This document shows positions 11,976 through 22,294 of a stretch of 64,000 nt of DNA, piece by piece. Each line of letters opens with the position of its first letter. Positions within the stretch are counted from its first letter, which is position 1. This DNA comes from Ectocarpus siliculosus (Eukaryota; Sar; Phaeophyceae; Ectocarpales; Ectocarpaceae). A program made the translations under genes and the position numbers. The notes below the pieces were generated by a model. It was not told the origin of the DNA. It saw nothing but the letters and a program-made list of their open reading frames with translations, and made no database searches. The stretch covers positions 2,651,477-2,715,476 of the forward strand of contig FN649748.1 of the NCBI GenBank assembly GCA_000310025.1, in the 5' to 3' direction.

Positions 11976-14900
11976 CGGCGGAACTTCGGATAATGTCCGC
12001 GACGCCGTTGCAGTGGAGCAGCCCCAGCACCGCCACCACCGGGCGACCGGGGTGGTCACGGCACGCCTTCATCACGTTATCGGCGAGCACATCGTCCCGC
12101 TCTTTGATCACCAGCCTAAACCGGGGGGGGGGGGGGGGTACAATAGCGGGATATCTCAAGAATTTTGTGATCAAAGCTGCTCACTATTAGTTTTTGGAGC
12201 GAAGAGAGGATCTGAGCTCTTTTTGCGCTTACAAGTTCCAAGACGTCCGATGAGGTCCGTGGTTACCCATGCTGTTCCAAATTTCGAACCCATCCGGTCT
12301 AGTCGTATTTTACCGTTTGGAAAATATGGGGGCATCGTAGCTGGGAGTGACGTAACGACAGAAGTCAAAACACTCGGCCGTGAAGGGAAGGGAAGGACGT
12401 CGAAGAACGTGCGCTATTGGGGGTTCTTTGGCGTCCAATCGTTCGTCCTTACGGGCAGGTTCGTGAAGACGTGTGGACAAAACCCTCTCTTCGCTGTGCT
12501 TGCATGATTTCCGGCCCGGTGCCCCATGGCGTAATCCATCACCGGGGTGCAGTATCGTGCCAAGCTCTGATCACGAAACGATGTGATCAAGTTGCGGGTC
12601 ATGCCGCCTTCCTCCCCCAACCAAACCTCCGCACATGGTCTCCGAAAACACAACTAAACCGACCACATCGCGAACAGCGTGTTGGACACGTCATCAACCA
12701 AATATATGCCTGAGACACAATTAGCGCAACTCCACGCACTGCCGTTACGCACAATCGACCAACAAAATACAATTAATAGACAACCAACCGACAGCCTCAT
12801 TCACACACCACCATTCACACCAAAACTACTCCCGCCTCGCCTGCTGCACGCTTTTCTCACCGAAAAAACCTCAGCATGTACCAGACGGACAGCACCACCA
12901 ACAGCGTGTCCAACACATCGCTGGTTCCCTCCAGCAAACGCCCCAGGTCGACGTCGACGGCCGCCACTCCTCCCCCCACCCCTGCCGAACCGGCACTATT
13001 AACCCCGCCCACCCCGCCGAAGGCCCCGAACCCCCGTAAAGCCCCACCGCCGCTGCCTGAAGCCGCCACTGTTGCCGTAGCGACGCCCCCGATGGACCTC
13101 TGCAACGTCTCGGAAACCACCATCATGGGGAGCAAGAGCGGCAGCAAGAGCATCCCCAACGCCTAAGGGTAGGGGAAGGGGGGGGGGGGGGGTAGAAGGC
13201 TGGGAAAATGAATCTGGGAGGGGTGTGGGGGGAGGATCGCCGACAACACATGGGCGGGCGGCCCATTTCTCCAAAAAAAGCAAGACGCTCCAGCTCACAC
13301 AGTGAAGCAAGGATGTCCACACAACTGTGAGCGTTAAACTTTGCCACTGTAAAAGGAAAAGTAGCAACCCTGTAAAAAGCGGGCACGCCTGTACTACTAT
13401 ACCCACCTGTCGCTCCCTCCACACGGTGTCCAAGACGTTCAGCGAGTCTGGCCACTGCCTGCCGCTAGGCCCGACCACTGCCACTCGCACTATTCTCGCA
13501 TCAGAGGCTAGCGTGCCCCAATTCCACCCCGAGGTTGCCTCGGTCTGCAACGACGCAAAAAAAAACGTAGATACGAAAACCCAGCATCATCAGCATCATC
13601 CCGTCAAAACCATACCACTCCTCTTCTCTCGGCATTTCGAGGGCGTTTGGAGCGTGGCACCCGTCAGTAGTACGGGCGTGGCGCACGTCAGTTGTGCGGC
13701 ATCTTCGGCCCAATCATCAAGCAGTCAAGAACGTTCGGGGCATACGATGATATATTGATGCTTCCAGCTTCAGATCACTGGAGCGAAACACCTACAATGG
13801 TGTCACAAAGCACGCGGCAACCCAGCGCCAACCCCACGCAGTTGGGGTCCCTCAAAAGTGCCTGTATGTTCCCGCCAGACCCACCGGTACTACAGCGGGC
13901 AACCGACATTATCCAGAGATTGAGACAGCGTGAACAATTCTATCTGCGTGGAGCGATTCCACCCACATAATACCGGGCAGTGGCAGTGTTCAGCCGGCAC
14001 TACTAAGGGACCCCCGCTGCATCATGAAACCATCGAAAACCTTTGCGCGAGAGCACCTCATGACACAATTCACGACCTGAGGTGGCTACGTCATGCAACG
14101 CCGAGGTACCATCACGACCAGCAAAAACTAGAACGTTCGCCAAGAACTTGCGAGCGGCAATCAATCTCTTCTCCGTATGTATCCGAAATACCGCGGTCGC
14201 GTGGACCAAAGGCCCCGAGACAGTGTTGTGGAGCCGTGTCGCCGCAGCCGTTCGACAGCATCCGAAGAAACCCCTTAACCATAATACACACCGAATATCG
14301 CCGTTCAAGTACAACGACACGACCCTCTGCCAGACAAGACAAAAAACAACAACAAAACTTAAACTTTCCTCTTTCCCTCTGCTCACCTCGGCAGCATCCA
14401 ACGTCCCCACACTAACCCCGCCGCCGCCCGCCCCAGGCGAAGCTCCCTCCGGCGCCCCGTCTCCCCTACCCACCCCGTGTTTCTCATCACCACCCTCCCC
14501 TCGACCCGTGAGCGCTGTCAAGGCTCCACCAAGCCGTCTCAGCGTCTCCTGTACATCCCTATCGCCAAGCACCACCGAGCACTCCCCGGGACCCGCTCCC
14601 CCCCCCGCTGCTGGCGAAACCATCCCGCGTGCTACCCCTGTCGAGTAGCCCGGCCGTACGGAAGGGTCGGCGTAGACCATGGCCGTCTTGAACTCTAGCC
14701 CCGGGTCGAAGTCCCCGAGGCGCTGCACGACGTACGGCGCGCTCAGGAGGCCCGACAGGATGCCCTGGTCGGTCGGTGCCCCGCATGCCACGATTATTTT
14801 TTTACGCAAAGAAGGCATGATAAAATAGCGACGTCGGGTATTTAATATTGCGTCTCGAAGAAATAGAGGGGGGACAGCGATAGGCATTCGTCCCTCGGGA

Positions 14901-16960
14901 TGGCCGTGCGCTCCAGTCGGTGGAGAGGGAGCGACCGCTCTGATGACACAACAAACACAGAGAAAACAAACAGCGGCTATTGTGCCGCACGTTGGTCACC
15001 TGCACGAGACCCGACTTCGCGGAGGTTTTCTTGACCCCCTTGGCCCAGGAGCTGAAGGCCGACGCCCACCTCTCTTTGCCCTCAAGGGGCGCGTCCCCCT
15101 GTTTATATTGCCGCGGCAGCGTGGAACGGTGCGGAGAGGAGGGGGATTCCGCCACGGCGCAGAGTTTAAGTAGAGCGCCGGACAACCAAGGAAATTTCCA
15201 GGTGGCCCACGCCGGTTTTATTAAGCAACATGTTGGATGAAGGACGGAATGGAAATCGGTTGAACGTTGGGGGATACGGTTTGGGTTAGGGTCTCTCTAT
15301 TTATACATCAAACCGAACTTCGTCGCGTGGGCAGTCGGTCATTTCGTGGTGCATTTAGTGCAGCAAAGACAACACCGGAGAGGACGGGGTGGCAAACAAT
15401 CAAAAATTGAGTGCGAGGGACGAGAACGCTGTGGAGGCGAAGCTATTGGCAGCACCGGGGGAACGGCGGCGCAAGAAGACCTATTGAGGAGTGGCAGCAC
15501 AAGGAGGCCGGCGGACGGCGGCTGATGGCACAAGCCCAGAGAGCAGGGCTCTTTCTGTACAGCACGCGAACGGGCATCAGCGACCTCTCTGATGTTGTTG
15601 CACGAGCACATAAACACACCACGAAAACACCCTTCGGTTGCCGGCATTGTTCAACACCCAAAACAGGGCGGAAAACGGACATCACCCTACACCCACGGTG
15701 CTGGAGCCTATACCACGCACGACCCTCCACGCGCAGCCTATCCAACAAACCACCAACGAAGTGTCGGCCATGCTTTAAGCGGTCTCCTTCGTAGCCCCCC
15801 TCTCCGAGGATCCACCTCGCTCCCCCCCCTTGTGGGAGCGAGCAACAACAGCCGCAGCAACGAAAAACAATCGTGGTGAAACAAAAACAAAAGCACCTAT
15901 GTACAGTACGTCAACACCGTCAGTCACCTTCCGCCATGCGTGCTGAGCAACGGCGCCATCTACAGTAGTAGGACTTTTCTCAAACAGACCCTACTGTTCC
16001 CCGCCCTTTGCTCTACGGTTACCTTTGCTCTCTTCTCCAGGTCCCGCCGGAGTGCCTTATGCCGACTCTCGCACAACTCCAACACCACCGCCCCGGGCCG
16101 CACTTTCTCGAGCACGTCCTGCACGTCTCGTCCCGATGCGTGAGAGCCGTGCAGGCAGCCCACCTACAGGTAACAACATGCCACAAGAGAGGGAAGCGTA
16201 AGAGATCTCTTGCTCGGAATCCACAAATGGTTCCGTGCGGTAATGTAGAGGCGTTGTGCGGGAAGGCGGCATCCCCTCCGCATAGTTCAAGACTGTGCGG
16301 CAAAATGAACCCCAAAGCCACCCAACAGCGACAAACGATAACAGCCGTCGCCACCGCAGCAGCATCACCACCTACCACAAGGAAAAAGCAACCGAGACGA
16401 CAAGCAGGAGTAGTTTTTTTCTCACCAAGTAAATGTCGCAGCCTGTGGCCTCGTCCCTCAGCACCAGAGAAGTGTGCGGGATGTTCTGCGGATGGCGGAA
16501 ACATCGGACGTACAAAAGAAGGTTAAACCGAGATGAGCTGAGCGCGTCGGCGTTCATGGCGACCGCGTGCCGCGGCCCAGTCGGACGAGGTTTAGTTGTT
16601 TGTGCAAGGGAGAGGGGGTAGGGTGGGCGCAGAACAGCAGACGCATATACAACAAGGAGTTTCGTGAAAAGAACCCGGCGGAAATTTTGCGAGCACGACA
16701 ATTGCTGCGTGAGACAAACGGCGTTCGCAACACACACCAATCATGCTGGTCAACCCAAAACAGAAATCCTCCAACCGTTTCTGAGTATTATAATAATACG
16801 CAACTACAGCAGCAGCAACTACATGTATGCATACCTGCAGCGATGGTGGTGGCGGAGAAGAAGCGTTGCCGTTTCCTGCCGACGCACCCAGTCGCGACGA
16901 AAAGGAGCGTGTGCACCAGCCTGGCCTAGCTCGCAAACTACAACCCAAGCCCTTCCCCAA
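11976..16960 (-). CDS. TraB/PrgY-domain protein, ends unresolved
   Basis: Exons with agreeing phases on the minus strand: about 16960-16835 (5' border unknown), 16485-16426, 16163-16023, 15098-15000, 14764-14387, 13544-13407, 13162-12870 (or -12882) and 12115-11976. The last exon with the stop was not found. TraB-family proteins share two GxxH motifs and conserved Glu and Arg residues; TIKI relatives are metalloproteases and plant and animal TRABD-type proteins sit on organelle membranes. Seen here: LRDEATGCDIYLVGCLH (first GxxH), KVRPGAVVLELCESR, GLEFKTAMVYA, VVLGDRDVQETLRR, KERDDVLADNV and VVAVLGLLHCNGV (second GxxH). The N-terminal exon is Arg/Ser-rich and could be a targeting peptide. Between VVLGDRD and KERDD lies a Gly/Ala/Val-rich insert with two hydrophobic runs, MLLLPLLLPMMVV and VLDTLLVVLSVWYML. 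Family assignment is firm; cellular site and activity are inferred. Confidence 0.85.
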
Positions 16961-17588
16961 AGCGGCAAGGCCTGCTTTCCCCGCCCTGCCGCCACCGCCC
17001 GCGGAAGATACAGCCCGCCATCGGTTGCTGGTGCTCGCAGAGGCGCAAAGGCCACCCGGAGCAGGCGGGACGTGGAAAGCGAGCAGTCTTGGGGCTGCGA
17101 CAATCGCAGCACCTTTACGGCGAGCAAGTCAACAGCACGAAAATTCGGAGAGACGGGGTAGGGCGGCCCCGGGGGTGTCCGGGCCAGCGAAGTTAGACAA
17201 AAAGAGTCTCGCCCAGCGAAATGGTGCGTGTTGCAAAGAAAAACCTGCCAAGCACCATGACGAACGGCGTTAGTCGCTTCTTTGACGCCGCCGCTGATTG
17301 TGGACTCACGTTTTACAGGGCCGACACACGATGCGAATGTGCAACAAGTGCGGAACGGCAGGGGATTTCGAGCTGAGTGCTTCAAAGTTTGCGTGGGCAA
17401 GGGCAAACACTATTGCGCATGAGAATATGCCTTACAGCGGTGACTCTGCTCTGAACAGAGAGCACGTAGCAAATAGATTGCACTGCATGACAAGAAACAA
17501 AGAGGTCACATTGTTGTATGCATAGAGAAATCGAACCCCAGCGTCAGGTCGGCGGGACTGTCAAGTTTTCATAATCTCAATTGACTGC

Positions 17589-18000
17589 AGACTTCAGGCC
17601 TTCGAGCTTGCCCTGCTTGAGGTACACAAAGGCATCCCCATACCCACCGCCGGCAAGACACGTGAAATGGCTGCCTTGACCACACAGCACACGCCACTGA
17701 ATGCCTTGACTTAGAATCACATTCGAAACAGCTACAGCAGTTTAGTACAACTGCCGCAGACGTCTACGCGGTAGGTGTTGAACCTTTTCGATGGGACGCG
17801 GTGGATCCCGCCCGTTTCATCTACGCCGTCCTTGTGCCATAAAGGCCTCAACAGCGTGTCCATAGAATACTAGCACTCACCCACGTAGAGAGAGCGCTTC
17901 ATCGGGATGCAACGGAATCGTGGACTATCGCATTTCAAGCGCAAGTCAAGTCTCTGCTGTCTGAGTTCCCGGAGTTATTAAGAGGGGGTTCCGTGCAATC
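17589..18000 (+). pseudogene. Possible old retroelement remnant
   Basis: Two plus-strand stretches read like eroded coding sequence: one giving FELALLEVHKGIPIPTAGKT and a second giving LLSEFPELLRGGSV, the latter recalling the segment before reverse transcriptase in Ty3-like polyproteins. No LTRs are visible. The element, if real, is old and broken. Evidence is only resemblance of short segments. Confidence 0.25.
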
Positions 18001-18034
18001 GAAAAACGGTACTATACCGTAGGTGGCACAAGAT

Positions 18035-18530
18035 ATAGACCACTTGCAACAGGACCCGCCGCACCAAAAAAAAAAAAATGCTCTGGGTGGAGGGGAGGTT
18101 CTGCGGGGGATATTTTCAAGAAATCATAACTTTTTGCCCCGGATTCGGATTTTCATAAAATAAATTGCGTTGGATAGCTGACGAGCTGAAGTTTTTTTCT
18201 GATTTTTGCCTTGTTTTTTGGAAAACGGGGGGACGAATATCTTGGGTTTTTGTTGAATAACCCAGGCTGTTCGAGAAAATATAAATTTAGTTCGGGGGAA
18301 AGGGTTGATTTTCGTTTAAGAATAACTTTATCTTTGTGCCTCGTTTCCAAAACAAATAAACAAAAATCGCTGAAAAAACTTCAGCTCGTCAGCTATCCAA
18401 CGCAAATTGTTTTATGAAAATCCGATCCCGGGGCAAAAAGTTATGATTTTTTGAACATATCCCCCACAGAACCTCCCCTCCGCCCAGAGCATTTTTTTTG
18501 GTGCGGCGGGTCCTGTTGCAAGTGGTCTAT
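18035..18530. mobile_element. Foldback / MITE-like element with about 165-bp terminal inverted repeats
   Basis: The left arm begins ATAGACCACTTGCAACAGGA and the right arm is its reverse complement ending at 18530; arms of about 165 bp are separated by roughly 165-180 bp. Each arm includes GACGAGCTGAAG / CTTCAGCTCGTC and an A-run or T-run next to GGTGCGGCGGGTCC. The flanking trinucleotide GAT occurs on both sides (18032-18034 and 18531-18533) and may be a target-site duplication. No transposase is encoded, so it would be non-autonomous. A hairpin arising from a local inverted duplication is the alternative. Confidence 0.7.
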
Positions 18531-18553
18531 GATATTGCCCCTTGATCACTTGA

Positions 18554-18712
18554 TTTTCAAACAAAAGCTCGATTACTCCACGGCGAAGATGCTACAGTAC
18601 CACAGTCAAAACAGTGCATTTTCGGAAAGCTCTCGACCAGACGGTTCCAACGTCGCCACGTTCGACAAGCCACACTTTCTGCTGGCGAGAAATCGAGCTT
18701 TGAAAAACGGCC
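18554..18712 (-). repeat. Small foldback repeat, copy 1
   Basis: The ends are imperfect inverted copies (AAGCTCGATTACTCC on the left; GAGAAATCGAGCTTT on the right). The unit is related, in opposite orientation, to 62290-62500. Translated on the minus strand both copies share the pattern APLxRxSKLDFS and SNRA, so either the repeat descends from a coding sequence or the likeness is inherited DNA similarity. Confidence 0.55.
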
Positions 18713-19854
18713 GAGGGGTGCGGTATCTGGTGTCACCTTGGTAGCCATTTGATCTTCGAACAAGCCCCCCTACTGAATATCTCCCGATCTTCCTGATCTC
18801 ACACTATCATACAGCATACACACAAAGGGAATTGTTATTCGCGGCCGCGTTGTATTTGAGTACGGAAGGCCTACGGCGGGGCATTGTGGTTTCAGAGCAC
18901 GGCAACTTACAGCTGAAGGTGTGATCGGCGAGGGGGTGTACTTGCTCGGGCTCGAATCTATCCTTTGTCAGTCGCTTCCGGACCGAAAAGAGGAAGCAAA
19001 GAGAAAGACGTTAGTTTGTGCCAGCATGACGCCGACTTAAGAGTCCGCCACAAGGCTTACGTTCTTGGGGATTCTTCAACGTTGCCCATGGTTGCGTGGA
19101 TGGCGAGCACGAACGAACGCGGAGTTCTGTGTCCAAGGAAGAAAACTTCGACAGCGGACTTTGTACGGTAGGCCGTGGCATCAGTGAGGCGAAAATACAT
19201 CCCTCTACACAAAAAAAAAGATATGCGCGGAAGTACAAAGTTGACGCAAATGGACATGTGTTCAACCCGCGCTTCCCAAACATTACTAAGCCCTCTCTTC
19301 CTACCTGAAACCCACCGACCATGGTACCTATAATAGACGGGTACGCAATCATTATTTATTTGTGTCCGAAGTTGTTGTTCGTTTCGTGCTGCTGTGCCAA
19401 CTGCCACATAGTTCCTCCCAGACGGCATGCATCGCCCCGCCTAGGCGTCAACCGCTATACTGGGCGCCAGCAATGACCACACCGGCAGCCACAGCTACAC
19501 AACCCGCAACCCGACCAAAAGGGCGGTCGACGTGGTCTATCACTAGACCCCCAAAACCAAACAAATGCTTGACCTGCAGGTGAATGTTTCAGGAACGGAG
19601 CTAACAACACACACGACGAAACGAGTGAACACAACTCTGAAACCCCATCCGAGCCGCACGACCTAACACCCGCGACAGAGGTTTGAGCAGACTAAACCAT
19701 AATCATGGACAACCTGAGGGAAAGTCAGACCTGCGCCTGTATATTGTAGCGCGCCAAAGGAGCGACAGAATAAACAGCTGCCAACGGACATTACAACAAC
19801 CAAATCAACGGCAGAGTACACTACACGGAAAGTGAGAAGAGACAAAACGAGGGA

Positions 19855-21398
19855 TCAGAAATTCGGCGAAGGGCCGAGCCGTTTGCGAGCTTTGAACAAG
19901 CTATGGCTAACTCGTTTCCGGCTCCCCATGCGATCGCGAAGAAAGTTCTTGGCACTTTCCGCGGCGTGGGCCTTACTCTCGTCATCGGCATCAACGCCAC
20001 CGTCATCCTCGTCTAACACCACCAGTCGGAAATTGTCGCTGAGACGAAGAGGCGCCAAGTGACATGAAGGGGGTTACATCCAGAGGGATTGGCAAGAGGG
20101 GGGCGGCGGGGGGTGATGGGGTTCAGAAGGAGAGTGGGTCTTACGCATGGGGAGTATCAGACACCGAGACGGAACGCTACAGCAAGACAGCAAGTGGCGC
20201 ATAAATTTACAGCTGAAACGTACCATATTGCCGAGTTTAGATTCAAGTGGGCAAAGCACTGGAGAGGGGTTGGCCCAAGAGATGACACGAACGGTTGTAC
20301 CGACGCACGGTGAGATGCACAGAAGGCTACGCCGGAGCGGGAAGGTCTAGTGGCTGCCGAGAAGAAGCAAGGACCCAATGGCACGCAGGGGCTCGGTAGA
20401 GAAGGCCCCGACGCAAGGCAAAGGGACAACGAGGCCGTGCGGGAGAAACATATTTTCAGGAGCAAGGCGCCACCTCGGACAAAAAACTTAACTTTACAGC
20501 AGTACTAGGACAACGACGTTCCCAACTTCGAGAATGCCAACAGTCTGTGGTGAGCATCCTGACGCAGTCTCGACCAGGGTTGCAGTGTTCGAAATAAATA
20601 ATCCGGCACAGCACGTGATCTGTGCGTCGTTGCCACAAACCCTGAGGTCAACAAGTGCAACATCCGACAGCTGCAGGTATCATGCCCAACATCGACGGAG
20701 CCTCCATGGAAATGAGAAATACCTCAGCATCAAAAAGCATCCACGGATTAAATCTCAATCGTACACTTGCCCATTCAGGAGATGAGCCCACGTCACTTAC
20801 TAGTGTACCTTGTACGTGGTCTCTCATATTCCTCTGAAAAACTCCACCTGTCGCCGCCGCAGCAACTATTAGTACATGTACGGCTTTCTTTCAAAAACAA
20901 CACGGAACCAGCAGGGAACTCGACTATTGCACTGCTGTAGAACCCAAAACCAAACATGCGCCGAAAAAACATGACTGGCAAGATTCGCAGCAAATGTTCA
21001 CCTCCGCGAGGCATCCCCAGCCTTGGCTCTCGCCTTCCGCCTTCCGCCCTGCCCGGTCGCCGCCGCTGCCGCCGCCGCCGCCTGCTCCTCCGCCTCCAAC
21101 ACGTCCGCTTCCATGCGCTGCAACCCACCGGACTTAACCCTCAGCAGCAAATCCGAGGGGAGCTCGAGCCCGTCTGCCGGCTCGCCTTCCCCGGACGAGG
21201 GCTTCTTGTCGCCGCCGCCGTCATCAGCAGCTTTCGAAGACGAGGACGTCCGGGCTCGTTTCCTCTTGGGAGCGGCGGTCGCCTGGCGCGCCTGGTGCTC
21301 CGCCTTTCGGCGGCGACCGGCGAGGGCGGTTGCCGCTGCGGCGCTGACCTCCTCCGGCGCCTCGTCGTCGCTGCTTTGCTCCTCGTCCGTGGCGTCTG
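19855..21398 (-). CDS. Probable U3 snoRNA-associated (Bud21/UTP16-like) nucleolar protein, 5' part unknown
   Basis: Two minus-strand exons join in phase: 21398 (or 21395)-21002 and 20038-19855, the latter ending in TGA. The first ends AG and the second begins C, restoring Ser. The first encodes a charged, low-complexity region (EEQSSDEAPEEV, then APKRKRARTSSSSK, then an Ala/Glu stretch that may form a helix). The last exon encodes DNFRLVVLDEDDGG, a spacer, then AAESAKNFLRDRMGSRKRV and a basic tail. This resembles the U3_snoRNA_assoc family (Bud21/UTP16), small-subunit processome proteins of the nucleolus with a hydrophobic VVLDE core followed by a basic helix. No start codon exon was identified; it should end in phase 1 and lie between 21.4 and 22.3 kb. 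The gene structure is fairly convincing, the family tentative. Confidence 0.55.
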
Positions 21399-22294
21399 CT
21401 GTTTGGCGCGGGCAGCAGGTGGGACCACAGGGTCGCGTGTGTTTGTATTATTATTTGGTGTACATTGTAAGGAGGTAAGAGCTGTCGCCTGCCCTGAGAA
21501 CGAGTGATGTGCTTGACATGCCGTGAACTCACGTCTTGGACGCAGCGAGATTTTGTGCACCATGTGTGAGATTGCATTCGTACGCCAGCGACTGCTACAG
21601 AGGTCACGTCTTGTATACATAGATCCATGGGAACGACACGTGTTCTCTAGCTAACAGAGTTCTCGAGGGCTATGTAGACTACAGCACATCCTGCTTGCAG
21701 CAGGGGACGCTCTCGGCCGATCCAGCTACGCCCTGCAGACAGAGGCGCCCTTCACCCCCTCGGACGACTCTCTGAAAATCAGCATTTGCTCTCTGCCTCA
21801 TCCGTAGAGTACCACACGACAAAAGAAACGTGCCCATGGTGAGCAGATGTACTTCTCGTGTGGTAGCCGAGAATATCAGGCGGCTGCCCGCTACCTCAGA
21901 CAGCAGTAACTGTGGTTGGTCCGTCCAATGAAGGTTGTCGCCGCACACCTTGCGCGGGCCACTGACCTACAACTTTTTCTGTGATGTCTGGTGTAGGTTG
22001 ACCGTCTGCCCCACTTCGGCTCCTTCGCATGGCCATCCTGATCGATGCTCTCGTCACTCCTGTACTTTCTGCCTCGCCCTGCTTCGCGTTGCTTAGTCTG
22101 CTGTGCTGTGGCTGGTGCACCCAGGTGGTGGGTGTATCATACCAAACAAAGGTGCGCCGCCGTCGACAACCGCCGTATGCATATTCAAATGTTCACGATT
22201 CTGCGTCGCCCACCCAAGCAAGAAGTCAGTCAAGTCAAGACGCCGACACGCGTTGGTAAGTGCATACCTCTCTGCTGCTGCTGCTGCTGTGTCG

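Larger units (their letters stand above)
16961..19854. other. Intergenic region, mostly without recognised genes
   Basis: It contains the unresolved 5' end of the TraB gene (an ORF free of stops continues to about 17120 on the minus strand), a possible coding remnant at 17589-18000, the foldback element at 18035-18530 and a smaller foldback at 18554-18712. From 18780 to 19854 I see no supported exon. Confidence 0.5.

Noticed and set aside
11839-12507. 222-codon plus-strand ORF
   Set aside because: Antisense to the TraB ERDD/GxxH exon, which has strong family support on the minus strand.
13407-13544. VVGPSGRQ taken as a degenerate second GxxH of TraB
   Set aside because: A proper second GxxH (VVAVLGLLHCNGV) with the ERDD block was found in the downstream exon 12115-11976, so nothing is missing.
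14003-14887. 294-codon minus-strand ORF as a single gene
   Set aside because: It merges the true TraB exon 14764-14387 with intron sequence on both sides; the family match stops exactly at the GTGAGC donor.
21023-21478. 151-codon plus-strand ORF, Ala/Ser-rich
   Set aside because: It is the antisense shadow of the charged exon 21398-21002; only the minus-strand reading splices in phase into a VVLDE-type exon.
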